Source of the DNA: Panorpa germanica
Taxonomy: Eukaryota; Arthropoda; Insecta; Mecoptera; Panorpidae
Length of the DNA: 64,000 bases
Direction: 5' to 3'
Assembly: GCA_963678705.1 (NCBI GenBank)
Contig: OY783207.1
Coordinates: forward strand, 21,612,001 to 21,676,000
Shown in pieces: positions 26,601 through 34,758 of the stretch. The translations under genes were made by a program, and so were the position numbers. Positions within the stretch are counted from its first letter, which is position 1. Each line of letters opens with the position of its first letter. Below the pieces are notes generated by a model. It ran no database searches. It was not told the DNA's origin and saw only the letters and a program-made list of their open reading frames with translations.

Positions 26601-28868
26601 ACTCAATTATTATACACAATCACAATCACATACACAATCAAAAATTTGAGTTTTCTCCAAAGTTTCCTACCGATCCCCCTACATTTCTCAGCGCCCCTTT
26701 TATTAATTTTTTAATTTCTCAAATACACATGCAAGATTTCAACTTTCTACCTTTTACGAATTAAAAGTTTTAAAGCAAAATGTTAAAAAAAAATTAGTTT
26801 TTCCAAATTTACGGATTTCCAGGAAATTATTACATATAAACATACACTTGAAACATTATAATATAGGAGGACAATACAATGAAAATAATAATGACTTTAA
26901 ATGAGAAAAAATAATAATATACTTTATAATGTATATAGGATTAGGAACGAATAAGATAAAATATGTCGTAGATTTATACGGCTCTTATAACCTCTTTTAA
27001 GCATGAGTCACGTCCCAACTCACGCAATTTGAACTATGTTAAATATAACATTAAAGTTATATGAAAAAAATTGTATTCTTATTTAAGAGTAAGCGAGAAA
27101 AACTTTTGTATACGTAGTGTGAGAAGAAACGAGATAGGTATATAATTTATATTTTTCAAGATTTTCCTAGTTATCTAATTCGAGTGTCAGCATGTAAAGG
27201 TTTTATTATTGTAAGTTATTAACATTTTAAAAAAATCATCGAAATCGAAGTAAAGTCATCGGTTCCCAAATATTTGTCAGATTTTTTCCACAATAGATAC
27301 AATTGATTTTGATGTGAGAGCTAAAAAGAGAAGGTCATTAGAAACAACAATGCTGGTAGACCATGAGCCTCAAATATCTTATTCTGGTAACACAATGGTG
27401 GTAATTTTCTTACATATCAAACATATTTAAAATTCTAGATCTACAATTTTTGACAATGCTATAAACTTTCTTGATTTTAGCAATAATCCATTGAACGTAC
27501 AAGGTCATTACAAAAATGCTTATAATGTATAAAATTAATTAGTCGCAAAGTAATTCCGACGACTTTGAGAATTAATTTAAAATTTAAAAAAAATTGGCAC
27601 AGGTTATGAATATTTCGATAAATTATTATAAGATTTTATCAAATACTCTGATTTTTATTTTAATATATGACGTTTTATTTTTCAATTCTTTCCTACCCTC
27701 TGTTGCATAAAAGAAACGTCAATTCATAGAACAGAAAAGAGAAGGAATCGCGTGAGAAGTGACAGAACAGTGCCTTTCGGTGAAAGACTCACTTTCGAGT
27801 CGTGAAAATTTTAATGAAAAAACTGACTATTTCAATTTTTAAACTCTCCTAAAATGAAGCGAGATATGAAAAAAAAAAAGGCAAATTCCTTTTAATTTTA
27901 TAGAAATTGTTTACATGGTTTACATTAAGACCCATGCTCAGCTCAGACAATACGAGTTCGTTTACAGTTTTTTTATTATGACTAATATTAATTCACGACT
28001 ATTTAAAGTTTAGATGTTTAGACACAAGAATGTGTCATAAAAGTAGAACACTATCTTTATCTTATGATCGATAGTAATTCTGTAACTATATAGTTGTTTA
28101 GAGAAATTTAAAAAATTGTAAGATTAAATAAATTTTCTAAATAATTAAAAGTATAGATTTATAAAAGTATTAAACATTTGACAGCTACAAACTTATTATC
28201 GTGTTTTATTATCTTTTATTTAGTAACATAAAAATTATATCATCTGACAAATGATAACAAACAAAATGAAATGTCACTTATTATACATAACCTCAAACAA
28301 AAGGTTGTAATAAAAACAAATGAAAATCTAGAGAATGACAAACCGAAGTATTTAGTAAAACGTACTACGAATATTAAGAAAATAAACTATATAAATTAAT
28401 TAAATATTTACCTTCATTTTCTTCATCAATTTTTAATGCTTTAGAAATATATTCAAAAGCTCTTCGATGATGATGTTTTTGTTTAGCCAAAAGAGGATCC
28501 CCAGGACCTGGAGCAGAAGGTCCAATTCCGCCCGTTTGTCTTTGATTTAAAGACATTTCCAAATCTCTAGGTCTATCACAACCTTGTTCATTCACTACCA
28601 CTTCTAAATTATAATCCTTGTATTTACTTGGTTTGTAAACAAAGCGAGAAGATGTTGAATAAATGTATTTAAATATCACAAATAATTGATACAATATAGA
28701 TCGTAAAATATTAAACAAAAGAATCACGGGAAATGATACGATATATAAATTGCGTTTATGGACAGAGGGCTGTGGTTCACTATTTATATTTATTGTTTTA
28801 GACGAGTCCGTATCATTTTTACGTGCTTTTTTACTAGGAGATTTACCACTTTGATTTTTACGAACCAT
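2623..28868 (-). CDS. spas: Spastin, microtubule-severing AAA ATPase (first two coding exons; 3' part lies beyond the left edge)
   Basis: Spastin cuts microtubules and shapes ER and endosomal membranes. Exon 1 is 28868-28412 and exon 2 is 2793-2623; later exons, including the whole AAA domain, lie left of position 1. The start MVRKNQSG was chosen because the fly protein as I recall it also begins MVR; upstream in-frame Met codons at 28973 and 28898 are alternatives. Residues 36-70 hold [12 protein letters not shown] and a hydrophobic membrane hairpin. The MIT domain starts near residue 131 ([20 protein letters not shown]) and continues in exon 2 through [20 protein letters not shown] to [11 protein letters not shown]. 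Donor and acceptor join in phase 1 (G/GG) to give the family sequence [13 protein letters not shown]. The 25.6 kb intron inside the MIT domain is full of mobile-element remnants. The identity is secure; the transcription start is not visible. Confidence 0.95.
2794..4050. other. Spastin intron 1, 3' end, with scattered short repeats
   Basis: AT-rich. ACAAAATTGTCTTAAG occurs near 2947 and again near 3951, and AACGTTGGAC near 3772 is inverted as GTCCAACGTT near 3827. These may be ends of a decayed element of about 1 kb, but the interior is not recognisable. Confidence 0.35.
4051..4377 (-). repeat. GC-rich island ending in an A-rich tail on the minus strand; possible retroposon scrap
   Basis: About 330 bp that is much richer in G and C than its surroundings. 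It carries an open frame of 108 codons with no recognisable domain. Read on the minus strand it ends in an A-rich run (near 4070-4050, AATAAATAAATAA-like), as a retroposed sequence would. The source is unknown; an expressed or conserved non-coding element is the alternative. Confidence 0.35.
4378..6370. other. Spastin intron sequence with one repeat-like block
   Basis: Mostly AT-rich. The block at about 5100-5290 (GTGTGCAAAATTTCAAAAGG, TTAGATTTTGAACTAGAGAG) reads like a decayed dispersed repeat but has no second copy in the window. No gene is supported. Confidence 0.3.
6371..6492. mobile_element. Small foldback element
   Basis: Two arms of about 50 bp (6371-6420 and 6441-6492) are imperfect inverted copies, with CATGTAGTTT, AATAATRAAAG and a GAGRAAAG outer end in each, around a 20 bp loop. 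It has no coding capacity. Probably a MITE. Confidence 0.6.
6552..6815. mobile_element. MITE with arms of about 60-80 bp
   Basis: Left arm 6552-6638 and right arm about 6741-6815 are imperfect inverted copies; both include TATAGTTCA, CGAGAGTTCG and TGGTGCC/TGGTCAC. A related one-ended fragment lies at 26976-27038 (GGCTCTTATAACC, TTTTAAGCATGAGTCACG). No coding capacity. Confidence 0.65.
6816..8639. other. Spastin intron sequence
   Basis: Non-coding, AT-rich. At 7103-7160 the run CCAAGGCTCTATAAGCGCTG followed by GATGATAATGATG looks like the 3' tail of a decayed non-LTR element or SINE ending in a GAT repeat. The block 7700-8000 is somewhat GC-richer, with no recognisable frame. Confidence 0.3.
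8640..8865. repeat. Dispersed repeat family E, copy 1 (SINE-like?)
   Basis: Aligns by eye with 15030-15240. Both share CAGAGTTATATTTTCT near the front, a diverged middle, then GTCGGTGGTAGG / GTCTGTGATAGG and CATCGGAAATAGGC / CATCAGAAATAGGC near the end. The second copy has GTTCGATCTC, similar to a tRNA B box, just before the shared block, which suggests but does not prove a tRNA-derived SINE. Confidence 0.5.
9141..9800. mobile_element. TIR element A with a second element nested inside
   Basis: Ends share TTGCTGTACTCATAGTTATCG in inverted orientation (near 9147-9168 and 9772-9793) within arms of about 50 bp. Just inside the left arm AACAGTAAATCG and CGATTTACTGTT form a perfect 12 bp inverted pair. 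A different element (family B) sits inside at about 9275-9744. A short complete relative is at 59103-59260 and a lone end at 23577-23636. Confidence 0.7.
9275..9744. mobile_element. TIR element B, copy 1 (nested in element A)
   Basis: About 470 bp matching the reverse complement of 56177-56648 along its length, including TAAATGTAATGAACCCT, CACACTGCAAGCGAC, TATCGATAAAAA and AAGCCGCCGATTTA. The left end (GTCGCATACTGCAAGTG) is intact; the right end is eroded. Non-coding. Confidence 0.75.
9801..10633. other. Spastin intron sequence
   Basis: Non-coding. A T-rich stretch at 10204-10527 gives a 107-codon hydrophobic plus-strand frame with no family resemblance, most likely chance. GCCTCGGCCGGG near 10046 is a small GC-rich spot. 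Confidence 0.35.
10636..11487. mobile_element. TA-flanked MITE, split by a Jockey LINE fragment
   Basis: Terminal inverted repeats read TGAGGCGCCTAGATGCAGAG (left, from 10636) and TGAGGCGTCTAGAAGCAAAG (right end, minus strand, from 11487), with TA on both outer sides (10634-10635, 11488-11489) as in Tc1/mariner-type elements. The left repeat is interrupted after GATGTAAG by LINE sequence and resumes as GTAAGTGACAAAATTAAGA at 11305, which pairs with TAAGTGACAAATTTAGGA of the right arm. Without the LINE the element is about 207 bp. Confidence 0.8.
10665..11304 (-). mobile_element. 5'-truncated Jockey-clade non-LTR retrotransposon, 3' end of reverse transcriptase ORF
   Basis: On the minus strand it codes [60 protein letters not shown] and, after a frame break near 11020-10995, [37 protein letters not shown] and [14 protein letters not shown] followed by a stop, the usual Jockey C-terminus. 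It ends in a poly-A tail (poly-T at 10665-10676). GTAAG at 10660-10664 and 11305-11309 is the likely target duplication. It is dead: truncated and frameshifted. Confidence 0.9.
11490..12984. other. Spastin intron sequence
   Basis: AT-rich and non-coding; I see no repeat partner or gene signal. Confidence 0.4.
12985..13433. other. GC-richer island in the spastin intron
   Basis: About 450 bp clearly richer in G and C than the flanks, with overlapping open frames on both strands (87 codons plus, 140 codons minus). Neither product shows a domain. TATAAAGGG at 13245-13253 could be a TATA box. It may be a conserved regulatory element, an exon of an unknown transcript or a decayed element. Confidence 0.3.
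13841..14085. repeat. Dispersed repeat family F2, copy 1
   Basis: Shares AGGAGATATTAACAA and GTCATTTTGT with element F, then continues with GAAAAAGGAAAAATAATCTC and TACTTATT, found again at 37230-37510. Appears to be a relative of element F with a different interior. Confidence 0.55.
14086..14659. other. Spastin intron sequence with inverted pair
   Basis: TATTAGGGATGTAACGAAT near 14147 recurs inverted as ATTCGTTACATCCCTAATA near 14454, so a MITE of about 325 bp lies at about 14147-14472. The interior is very AT-rich and non-coding. Confidence 0.6.
14147..14472. mobile_element. AT-rich MITE with 19 bp perfect inverted ends
   Basis: The ends TATTAGGGATGTAACGAAT and ATTCGTTACATCCCTAATA are perfect inverted copies, a form typical of AT-rich hAT-like MITEs. 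The next bases inside (GTATGATATGAATAT against GCGAATA-rich sequence) diverge. No coding capacity. Confidence 0.65.
14660..14945. repeat. Dispersed repeat family D, copy 1
   Basis: Matches 63720-64000 in order and orientation: ACTAGTAAAAC, TACAGAAT, TAATAATTAAAATGCGCAT (TTAACAATTAAAGTGCGCAT in the other), GGTTCTACAG and AATAAATTAGAA. Similarity is patchy, implying old copies. Confidence 0.55.
15030..15240. repeat. Dispersed repeat family E, copy 2
   Basis: Counterpart of 8640-8865 (shared CAGAGTTATATTTTCT and the AAATAGGC region). Contains GTTCGATCTC, similar to a tRNA B box, near 15048. Confidence 0.5.
15241..17679. other. Spastin intron sequence
   Basis: Mostly AT-rich non-coding DNA. Two GC-richer patches stand out: 15520-15640 (purine-rich GTGGAAGGGGAAGGGAAATG) and 17050-17250, where GCCTACG is repeated. 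Neither supports a gene. Confidence 0.35.
17684..18310 (+). mobile_element. LINE fragment, C-terminal part of the ORF plus 3' end
   Basis: A 144-codon frame (17684-18118) ends with [20 protein letters not shown] and [14 protein letters not shown], giving a CX2CX8HX4C finger found at the C-terminus of some non-LTR reverse transcriptase ORFs common in ant genomes. The 3' region carries GTAGATTGTAAAGCCGAAAG and ends in an AAT-rich run near 18290-18306. The same 3' region is at 40478-40985 on the minus strand. 5'-truncated: all enzymatic domains are missing. Confidence 0.8.
18921..19544. mobile_element. TIR element F, copy 1
   Basis: A 624 bp non-coding element with 16 bp perfect inverted ends, AATGGGCTTGTGTCCT and AGGACACAAGCCCATT. 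The inside contains AGGAGATATTAACAATTAAA and GGGATTCAACGTTGTGCACA. Copy 2 (59335-60038) lies in the opposite orientation and matches across the length. No obvious target duplication. Confidence 0.85.
19955..20322. mobile_element. Possible MITE with CCCGGG-centred ends
   Basis: ATTACCCGGGAAAC at the left and its rough inverse AACTCCCGGGTTAT at the right are about 340 bp apart. Between them lies an unusually GC-rich patch (GGGGGTCAGGGGTTAGCCCC near 20125). The ends are short, so this is a weak call. Confidence 0.35.
20323..23359. other. Spastin intron sequence
   Basis: AT-rich non-coding DNA. A 155-codon minus-strand frame at 22084-22551 is the longest unexplained frame in the intron but shows no domain and is lysine-, isoleucine- and asparagine-rich, as chance frames in AT-rich DNA are. 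A GTAT microsatellite lies near 22600-22620. Confidence 0.35.
23360..23572. mobile_element. Damaged, internally duplicated relative of the hAT MITE
   Basis: Ends in GGGTACCCTG (compare GTACCCTG at 1575). Contains two direct copies of TTCACTATTCCAATAATGGC (near 23434 and 23496), each followed by GCGCC and TAAGCGACATTGA, the same sequence as in the arm of the 1106-1575 element. No left end is visible. Confidence 0.65.
23577..23636. mobile_element. Lone end of TIR element A
   Basis: GTTAACTGATAGTAACTAAC, then TATTGCGATAACTATTAGTA and CAGCAAT, closely match the right end of element A at 9758-9795. Directly adjoins the preceding hAT-like fragment. Confidence 0.6.
23637..26242. other. Spastin intron sequence
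   Basis: AT-rich non-coding DNA with no repeat partner that I can see. A local repeat of GGTGGA followed by GTAATA/AATACT occurs near 25071-25122. Confidence 0.4.
26243..26860 (-). mobile_element. Dispersed repeat family G, copy 1; possible Helitron-like element
   Basis: Reverse complement matches 38360-38926: TATGTTTATATGT at the start, TTTAATTCGTAAAAG, AGAAAGTTGAAAT, TTTTTTTAGTCAG, ATATAGAACGAGTTAAATAT and an end of GGTAAACGCTAGT. CTAGT at the 3' end would fit the CTRR-T terminus of Helitrons, but the 3' hairpin is weak and no 5' TC is certain. Confidence 0.6.
26976..27038. mobile_element. One-ended fragment of the 6552-6815 MITE family
   Basis: ACGGCTCTTATAACC, TTTTAAGCATGAGTCACG and CAATTTGAACTATG resemble the right arm at 6741-6797. 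No partner arm nearby. Confidence 0.5.
27039..28411. other. Spastin intron 1, 5' end
   Basis: AT-rich non-coding DNA next to the exon 1 donor (GTAAATA on the minus strand at 28411). Nothing else recognised. Confidence 0.45.
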
Positions 28869-30557
28869 CCGGCTGCCATGACAGTTCTCGTCTACCATAA
28901 TAGTATTGCCCAATCCACTCGACGTGGTCAGGAACGCGAACCACACGTCTAGCTGCGATCTCCACCGTATCATGCGAAAGCTGAAAGTATACTAACGCCA
29001 TTTTCATATGAGATCCAAACAAATAAAATTTGAAACCTTTGTACAGGAATGTACAATCATAACAATGGTTTTAAGGTCGAATCATGTCATGCGCTGTTGA
29101 TGAATATGTTCTCAACAGGCCGAATAAAAAGCCAACAAATTATATTTGCCGTTCTATACTCTATAAAATGTTAATTTATTATCATACAAAACAAATCAAT
29201 TTTTCGAAATTATTTATTTTCTTGAATACGCCTACAAGAGTTATTGAGGTTGCATAACGTATACTGCAGGCGATATTGTGCAAGTACTCTATTAAATGAA
29301 AGACATATGTACTTTCATATTCAAAAATCAAATCATCAAATCATCATCATCATATTTGTCATAATTATGATAGTTCATAAGTTTATGCATCTTTTGACAC
29401 TAATTTTATTACACTTTTCTAAATCAGGACGGTTAGCAATCAAGATTGCTAAATATATTAACAATAATTAACTTTGTCAGTCCTATCATATACATTTCAG
29501 AAAATTAATATATATTGTTCACAACCGAAATTAAAGTGTTATCTTATGAAAAAAATACGTGACCCGACGGGGTAGTCCACACCAATATTTATCAAATTTA
29601 TACTGAGGTATAATAGATTAAGCCAAAGCCCTACATCCCACTGAATTTTGCACAGAAAAAAATCACGATCCGTCCGTTTTAGTATATAGAATTAAAACCC
29701 TAAGGAAAAAGAACGCGCGGAATTATTCCTAAAGGAAGTTAAAGTGGCATTAGATACAATGAAATCTGTTAAATTAGATTTATATTGGAACTATAATAGC
29801 ACCTAAAATTAATTTACAATGCATAAAGTAAAATCTAAGAAAAATAAAATTCATAAATCTACAAATTCGCACTGGATAGAATTTAATTTGGCGTTGTGGT
29901 CCTTTGCTTAGAATTTTCTTTTAATAAAGTACAAATTTAGCTTCATTTGAATTTTAATTCAACACCAATTTTGAATCATTTCTTTATAAACTAGTGTATT
30001 CTTCGGGTTTCCGTATATAAATATTACACACACCCTAAAATGTCTTAGCATTTAATTTGGTCGGAATCAGATTAATAATATTATCCGGATTTTTTGATCG
30101 ACTCCGTAGCACTGAAATCCACTTTCTTATAAAGTTCAGAAGATATTTGAGTAACTTCCTAGGTCCACAGACCTTCTTTCGCTCATTAATCAATAATTTA
30201 ATTTATTATTTGTATTCACTATTTGTATAAAAAATTTTTTTTATTAATATTTATTAACTAATAAATCTTATTTATAGAGAATAATATAAATAAATAAATA
30301 TATACAAACATTTAAATCACGCGCGTTAAGAGATGACATATCCGAAGTTATATATAAAATGAAGTTATATATAAAAAGAAGTTGACTAACTGGTACCAAC
30401 TGTGTGGCACACACTAGCAAACAAATCAGTTTCACCTACTTCATTATTTGTGCTTTTCCATGTGTCAAATTTTATGTGATTTGCAGTAAGTTAATGTAGT
30501 AGGTGATTAGAAACATTTCTTTATTATATTAATATATAATTGGTATTAGTTATAAAA
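28869..30557. promoter_or_regulatory. Divergent upstream region of spastin and RRP36
   Basis: 1.7 kb between two divergent start codons; promoters of both should lie near its ends. Open frame continues 105 bases upstream of the chosen spastin start, up to 28973. A short ATCATC run is at 29333-29350. No clear core-promoter motif was identified. Confidence 0.4.
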
Positions 30558-31445
30558 ATGGAAGACGACAAGTCTTCATCTGAAGCTGAATCAATTACCG
30601 AATTAGAAGATGTCACCAAAGATACGGTAAGTTTTTTTTACATATAAATATATAAAATTGCTGAAACAACAATAATGATAATAGACTAATTTTTAGACGC
30701 AAATACGTGCAGAATTATCTACATTAAGCTTTGAAGACTTACAAAAGTTAAAAGATAAGTTAGGAGCAAAAGTATATAATGAAGCAATGTATGGCCAGAA
30801 AAAAAAGAAGGCAGTGAAACATGATGAAGGGCAATTTAAAAGGACTCATAAGAAAAGGCCTCGTGAAATGAGTTCTAAGCGGCCCAAACGTATTACTAAA
30901 GATGACATACCGATAGTTAAAAAGGAAGTTCAAAGGGATCCCCGATTTGATTCGCTGTGCGGAAGCTTTAATGAAAAAGCATTCAGACATAGCTATCACT
31001 TTGTAACAGAAATAAAAGAAAAGGAGATAGTCGCATTAAAAAAAGAATTGGAAACCACCGAAGATGCAGAACGAGAAGAACAAATCAAATACTTGATACG
31101 AAGATTGACAAATCAAATCAGAGAGAAAAAGAAGCAAGAAGAAAAGGAACATAAACACTTAGAAGAAAAATTAGCAATAAAACAAGCTATAAAAGAAGGC
31201 AAAGCACCTGTCTATCACAAAAAATGTAAGCTATTTTTATTCTTCGTAAAAATAACATATATATCGGCTTTTTTGTAATCTTATTTGTTTAATTTTCAGC
31301 CGACAAACGTGTACTAGATTTAGTAGCACAATATGAAAGCTTAAAGAATAGCGGTGGACTGGCAAAACACATAGAAATGAAAAGAAAGAAAAATGCATCA
31401 AAAGAACGTAAAAGGATGAATGCAGACGGGATGGAATACTTTTAG
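30558..31445 (+). CDS. RRP36: Ribosomal RNA processing protein 36 homolog
   Basis: A nucleolar factor for early cleavages of pre-rRNA in small-subunit assembly. There are three exons: 30558-30626, 30697-31225 and 31300-31445, giving 247 residues with all phases in register. The N-terminus is short and acidic (MEDDKSSSEAE). Family signatures follow: RPREMSSKRPKRI, RDPRFDSLCGSFNEKAFRHS, then a long charged coiled coil (near residues 105-180) and a basic C-terminus with LVAQYESLKNSGGLAKHIE and KRKKNASKERKRM. Length fits the family. It is divergent from spastin across 1.7 kb and converges on mRpL11, with only 113 bp between stop codons. An AATAAA lies 28 bases past the stop. Confidence 0.95.
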
Positions 31446-31473
31446 GTTATGTACACGAATATATGAATTGAAA

Positions 31474-31510
31474 AATAAAGATTATTTAAAACTACAAATT
31501 TGTCTTTAAT
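31474..31510. terminator. Facing poly(A) signals of RRP36 and mRpL11
   Basis: AATAAA at 31474-31479 on the plus strand serves RRP36. On the minus strand, ATTAAA (positions 31510-31505) is the best poly(A) signal for mRpL11, 49 bases past its stop. Cleavage 10-25 bases beyond each signal would make the two 3' ends overlap or abut. Inferred from motifs only. Confidence 0.6.
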
Positions 31511-31558
31511 TGTTAATAACTTTACACTATGCATTATTGTTAATATATATTTTAACGA

Positions 31559-32283
31559 TTATCCTGTTCTCAACATTTTCGCTTCTCGTTTTTCTTGAAG
31601 CTCTTTTCTTTGCTGTTCTACAATAAGTTTACGTTCTTCTAAAAATTCTCCATATTCTTTTGGATCTAATTCCTTAACAATTTCAATTCCACACGATCTT
31701 GATATTCCTACTAGCATTTTACATATTTCGTACAAGCTCTTATCAGCCAGAGGTGGATCCTGACTTTTTATTTGTGCTATTTCATACAGATGTTTTAAAG
31801 TTATTTTTCCAGCAACTTCCTTCCCTACATAACAGAACATAAGTTTTTAACACATTCAATCAATTGCTTTACCAAATATTTTATTTCAATAGTATACCTG
31901 CGTCCATAGCTCCTTTTGGAATCCCAGCTGCTTGTTTTAACAAGAACGTCGCTGGAGGCTGGTGAATAACTAGTTCGTAAGATCTATCCGCGCTTACCGT
32001 AATTCTACATGGCAGTGGAATTCCTTCTTTCATATCTTTTGTACGCTCATTGAAATCTTTACAAAATGCAGCGATATTTATTCCTCTCTATAAAATTTGA
32101 TTATTAGTATAGGTGTTCCAATTTAGATTATTTTACAAGAATTCTAACCTGTCCAAGCATTGGTCCTAGAGGAGGTCCAGCGGCTGCCATACCTGCTGGT
32201 ATATTTGTACGCATTTTTGGACCATGTACTACTTTTTCTGTAACCTTCTTCATAGATTTCAATCGGCTTGCAGCTTTCGACAT
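31559..32283 (-). CDS. mRpL11: Mitochondrial large-subunit ribosomal protein L11
   Basis: The uL11m protein of the mitochondrial ribosome, part of the GTPase-associated stalk base. Three exons, 32283-32149, 32087-31898 and 31824-31559, encode 196 residues in register. The L11 N-terminal domain shows IPAGMAAAGPPLGPMLGQRG and NIAAFCKDFNERT; the proline-rich PPATFLLKQAAG and the C-terminal RNA-binding part (KHLYEIAQIKSQD, SLYEICKMLVGISRSCGIEI) follow. A charged tail, LEERKLIVEQQRKELQEKRE, is typical of metazoan mitochondrial L11. It diverges from cardiolipin synthase across 436 bp and converges on RRP36. Confidence 0.96.
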
Positions 32284-32719
32284 TTTTAAATATTATGTAT
32301 CACAAATAAAAATAACCTTAAAATCTAAACTCAAGAGTATAATATTTGTTTCATGCTTAAAAGCCTCTTATTGGTTAAGCATGAAGCATGTGAAATTAGT
32401 TGCGCATGCCCATTAGTATTCATTTGAAAATTTTAGTGGTGTGACAGATTTTATATATAAGTACATATTTGTAAAATTTATGGAATTTGAAAGTACAAGT
32501 TTTTTTTGAATTGATAAGGACTTTAAAAGTATTAGTGATGAATAACAAAATCGAAATATAACAATGCAAATTGTGGGTTCAATATTTAATTTATGTATTT
32601 TGAAATGAGATATGATAATTTTTGAGGTTAATATCACATATATAATATATTTTACGATAACATAAGCTATAACTATACTATTGATATACTAATTACCACT
32701 AGTATTTAATTTAAACATT
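32284..32719. promoter_or_regulatory. Shared divergent promoter region of mRpL11 and cardiolipin synthase
   Basis: This 436 bp spacer separates the start codons of two divergent mitochondrial genes, so both promoters must lie here unless distant non-coding exons exist. It is very AT-rich. The one standout is TGCGCATGCCCA at 32401-32412, matching 11 of 12 positions of the NRF-1/EWG consensus YGCGCAYGCGCR. A regulatory role is inferred. Confidence 0.55.
32401..32412 (+). promoter_or_regulatory. NRF-1/EWG-like site
   Basis: TGCGCATGCCCA differs at one base from the NRF-1 consensus. NRF-1 (EWG in flies) controls many nuclear genes for mitochondrial proteins. The site lies 118 bp upstream of the mRpL11 start and 308 bp upstream of the CLS start. 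Binding is inferred. Confidence 0.4.
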
Positions 32720-33969
32720 ATGAATCGCTTAAATATTCTGAAACATTTTTCAAGACAAGGGTCTTTTAATGCACCAATTCAGTTATTTAGAATAAAATTA
32801 AGCAGTGGGCGAGCTTTTTCAATAAATTGCTATCTTTTCACGGAACAAGGGAAAAACACTCATATATCAAGTGATTTTAATGCAAAACACAATTTTAAAA
32901 AAATAAGATTTCATTCTAATGCTAAGAAAAGTGGATTTGAAATTCACGGAACTGTAAAACAGCATGAACTACTCCAGGATGTTATACAAAAGAAAAAGAG
33001 AGAGCTGTTAGAAAAACGGGATGTTTTCGTTAAAGATATTCGTGATAAAAAAATTCGAGTTAAAGAAAAGATGGAAGAAGTAATAGAGGTAATCATCAAC
33101 ATTTTTAAATGTAGCAGTTGTTAAATGTAACTTGTAATTACTGTAAAATATTGTTTTCAGAGAGAAAATGTATTCACGATTCCAAATTTGTTGTGTGTGG
33201 GAAGAGCTGTTCTAGCACCATATTTAGGGTACGTAATTATTCAAGGAGAATTTGGATTTGCCTTAGGACTTTTAGCAGCTGCTGGTTTCTCAGATTTGGT
33301 ATTGTTCAATAGTATCTATCAATATATTGCGCAATGTACTTACAAATTAATATAATATTTCTAGTTGGATGGGTGGATAGCACGAACGTGGACAGGGCAA
33401 GCTTCCAAGATGGGCTCTTTTTTGGATCCTATGGCCGATAAACTCTTAGTGGGGTCTCTATTTATATCGTTGACTTGTTGTCAGTTGTTGCCTCTTTGGC
33501 TAACAGCTACAGTTCTAACCCGTGACGTTTTACTGGTCGGAGCTGGTTTTGTTATCAGATATAGAAGTCTACCTCCACCAGTAAGTACTTGTTCATTTAA
33601 TTTCCTTAAGCAAAAATAATAACTTTTCATAATGTATATTTCTTAGAGGACTTTTACAAGATATTTTGATGTCACACACGCAACTGCCCAATTAGCTCCT
33701 ACATTTATTAGCAAAGTAAATACTGGAGTACAGCTTCTTATGGTAGCTACTGCATTAGGCGCACCGCTTGGCAATTATATAGGTACATATTGCAAAACTT
33801 TACGAAAAACTAATTTTCATTTTATTTTTTACATATTGCATTTTATGTTTTAGATCATCCTGCCTTGCAAGGGTTGTGTGTTGTAACAGGAATTACAACA
33901 GTAGCAGCAGCAATAAGCTATCTTACAAGTAAAAATACGTATAAAATGCTAAAAAAACAAAATAATTAA
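32720..33969 (+). CDS. CLS: Cardiolipin synthase, mitochondrial
   Basis: Makes cardiolipin from CDP-diacylglycerol and phosphatidylglycerol in the mitochondrial inner membrane. Five exons, 32720-33088, 33161-33298, 33365-33580, 33647-33782 and 33854-33969, give 324 residues in register. The first 100 or so residues are basic and poorly conserved, as expected for a presequence, followed by a charged helix ([20 protein letters not shown]). The conserved part starts at [20 protein letters not shown]. The CDP-alcohol phosphatidyltransferase signature spans residues 168-194: D..DGWIAR, then [11 protein letters not shown], with all catalytic Asp residues present; its first half is split by an intron. 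Several hydrophobic segments follow ([19 protein letters not shown]). AATAAA at 34013-34018 is the likely poly(A) signal. Confidence 0.96.
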
Positions 33970-34758
33970 AACATTTATTTGTTTATAGTTAGAAGTAATT
34001 TTACAAATTTATAATAAAAGTGTAATTTGTTGATAGACAAGTCATTTATTTTTGGAAGGATATTATAATGTTACATAATTTATTTAGGACTAGTTTCTTT
34101 ATTTTTCATGACAATTGATATTTTCTGATCTGAACTTATTTTTTCTTTGAACCGTGCATGAAAATATATTAAAATAATTGCATTTATTTTCATTTTCTTT
34201 TTATGAAAAGTGAAATATTGGAAAATATCTTTCAAAATTACTGCTTTATGAAATTAAAACAAGTTACACAGTTTTTAACATTGCGTATAATTCAAGCTAA
34301 TTAAAATTTTAGAAAGTGTATTTCAAAACTTTTGGTATACTTTTGTTGAATTGTATTCTAAAACAAATGTTTTTTTCAATACTTGGATAGAAATGCCGCC
34401 GAACTTTGAAAAAAGGAAATAAAAATCGATAGGAATACAACAGAATTTCATTGGCTGTGATTGACTTTTTTGCAAATTTAAGATTTAAAATATATTTTGT
34501 CGTTAGTTATTTAATAAAATGCAAAAGCAGAGTGTAAAAATATACATTTTAATTAAAAATTGCAAGTATTGGTAATATTATACTGCCTTATTATATATTC
34601 CACTACTTTTAGTATACGTAGCAATAATAAAAGTCTGTTTTATTGAAACCTTTAAAAAATAAAACTATATCTTGTGTTCTATTTAACAGGCTTATGTTTT
34701 CAAATATTTTGATTAATAAAGTATATTTAGTAATAAATAAAACACTGTGTTGTACTTT
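33970..34758. other. Convergent 3' intergenic region, CLS and NDUFAF1
   Basis: A non-coding AT-rich stretch between two stop codons. It holds the CLS poly(A) signal at 34013-34018 and, on the minus strand, an AATAAA at 34644-34639 that may serve NDUFAF1. I see no other structure. Confidence 0.6.
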
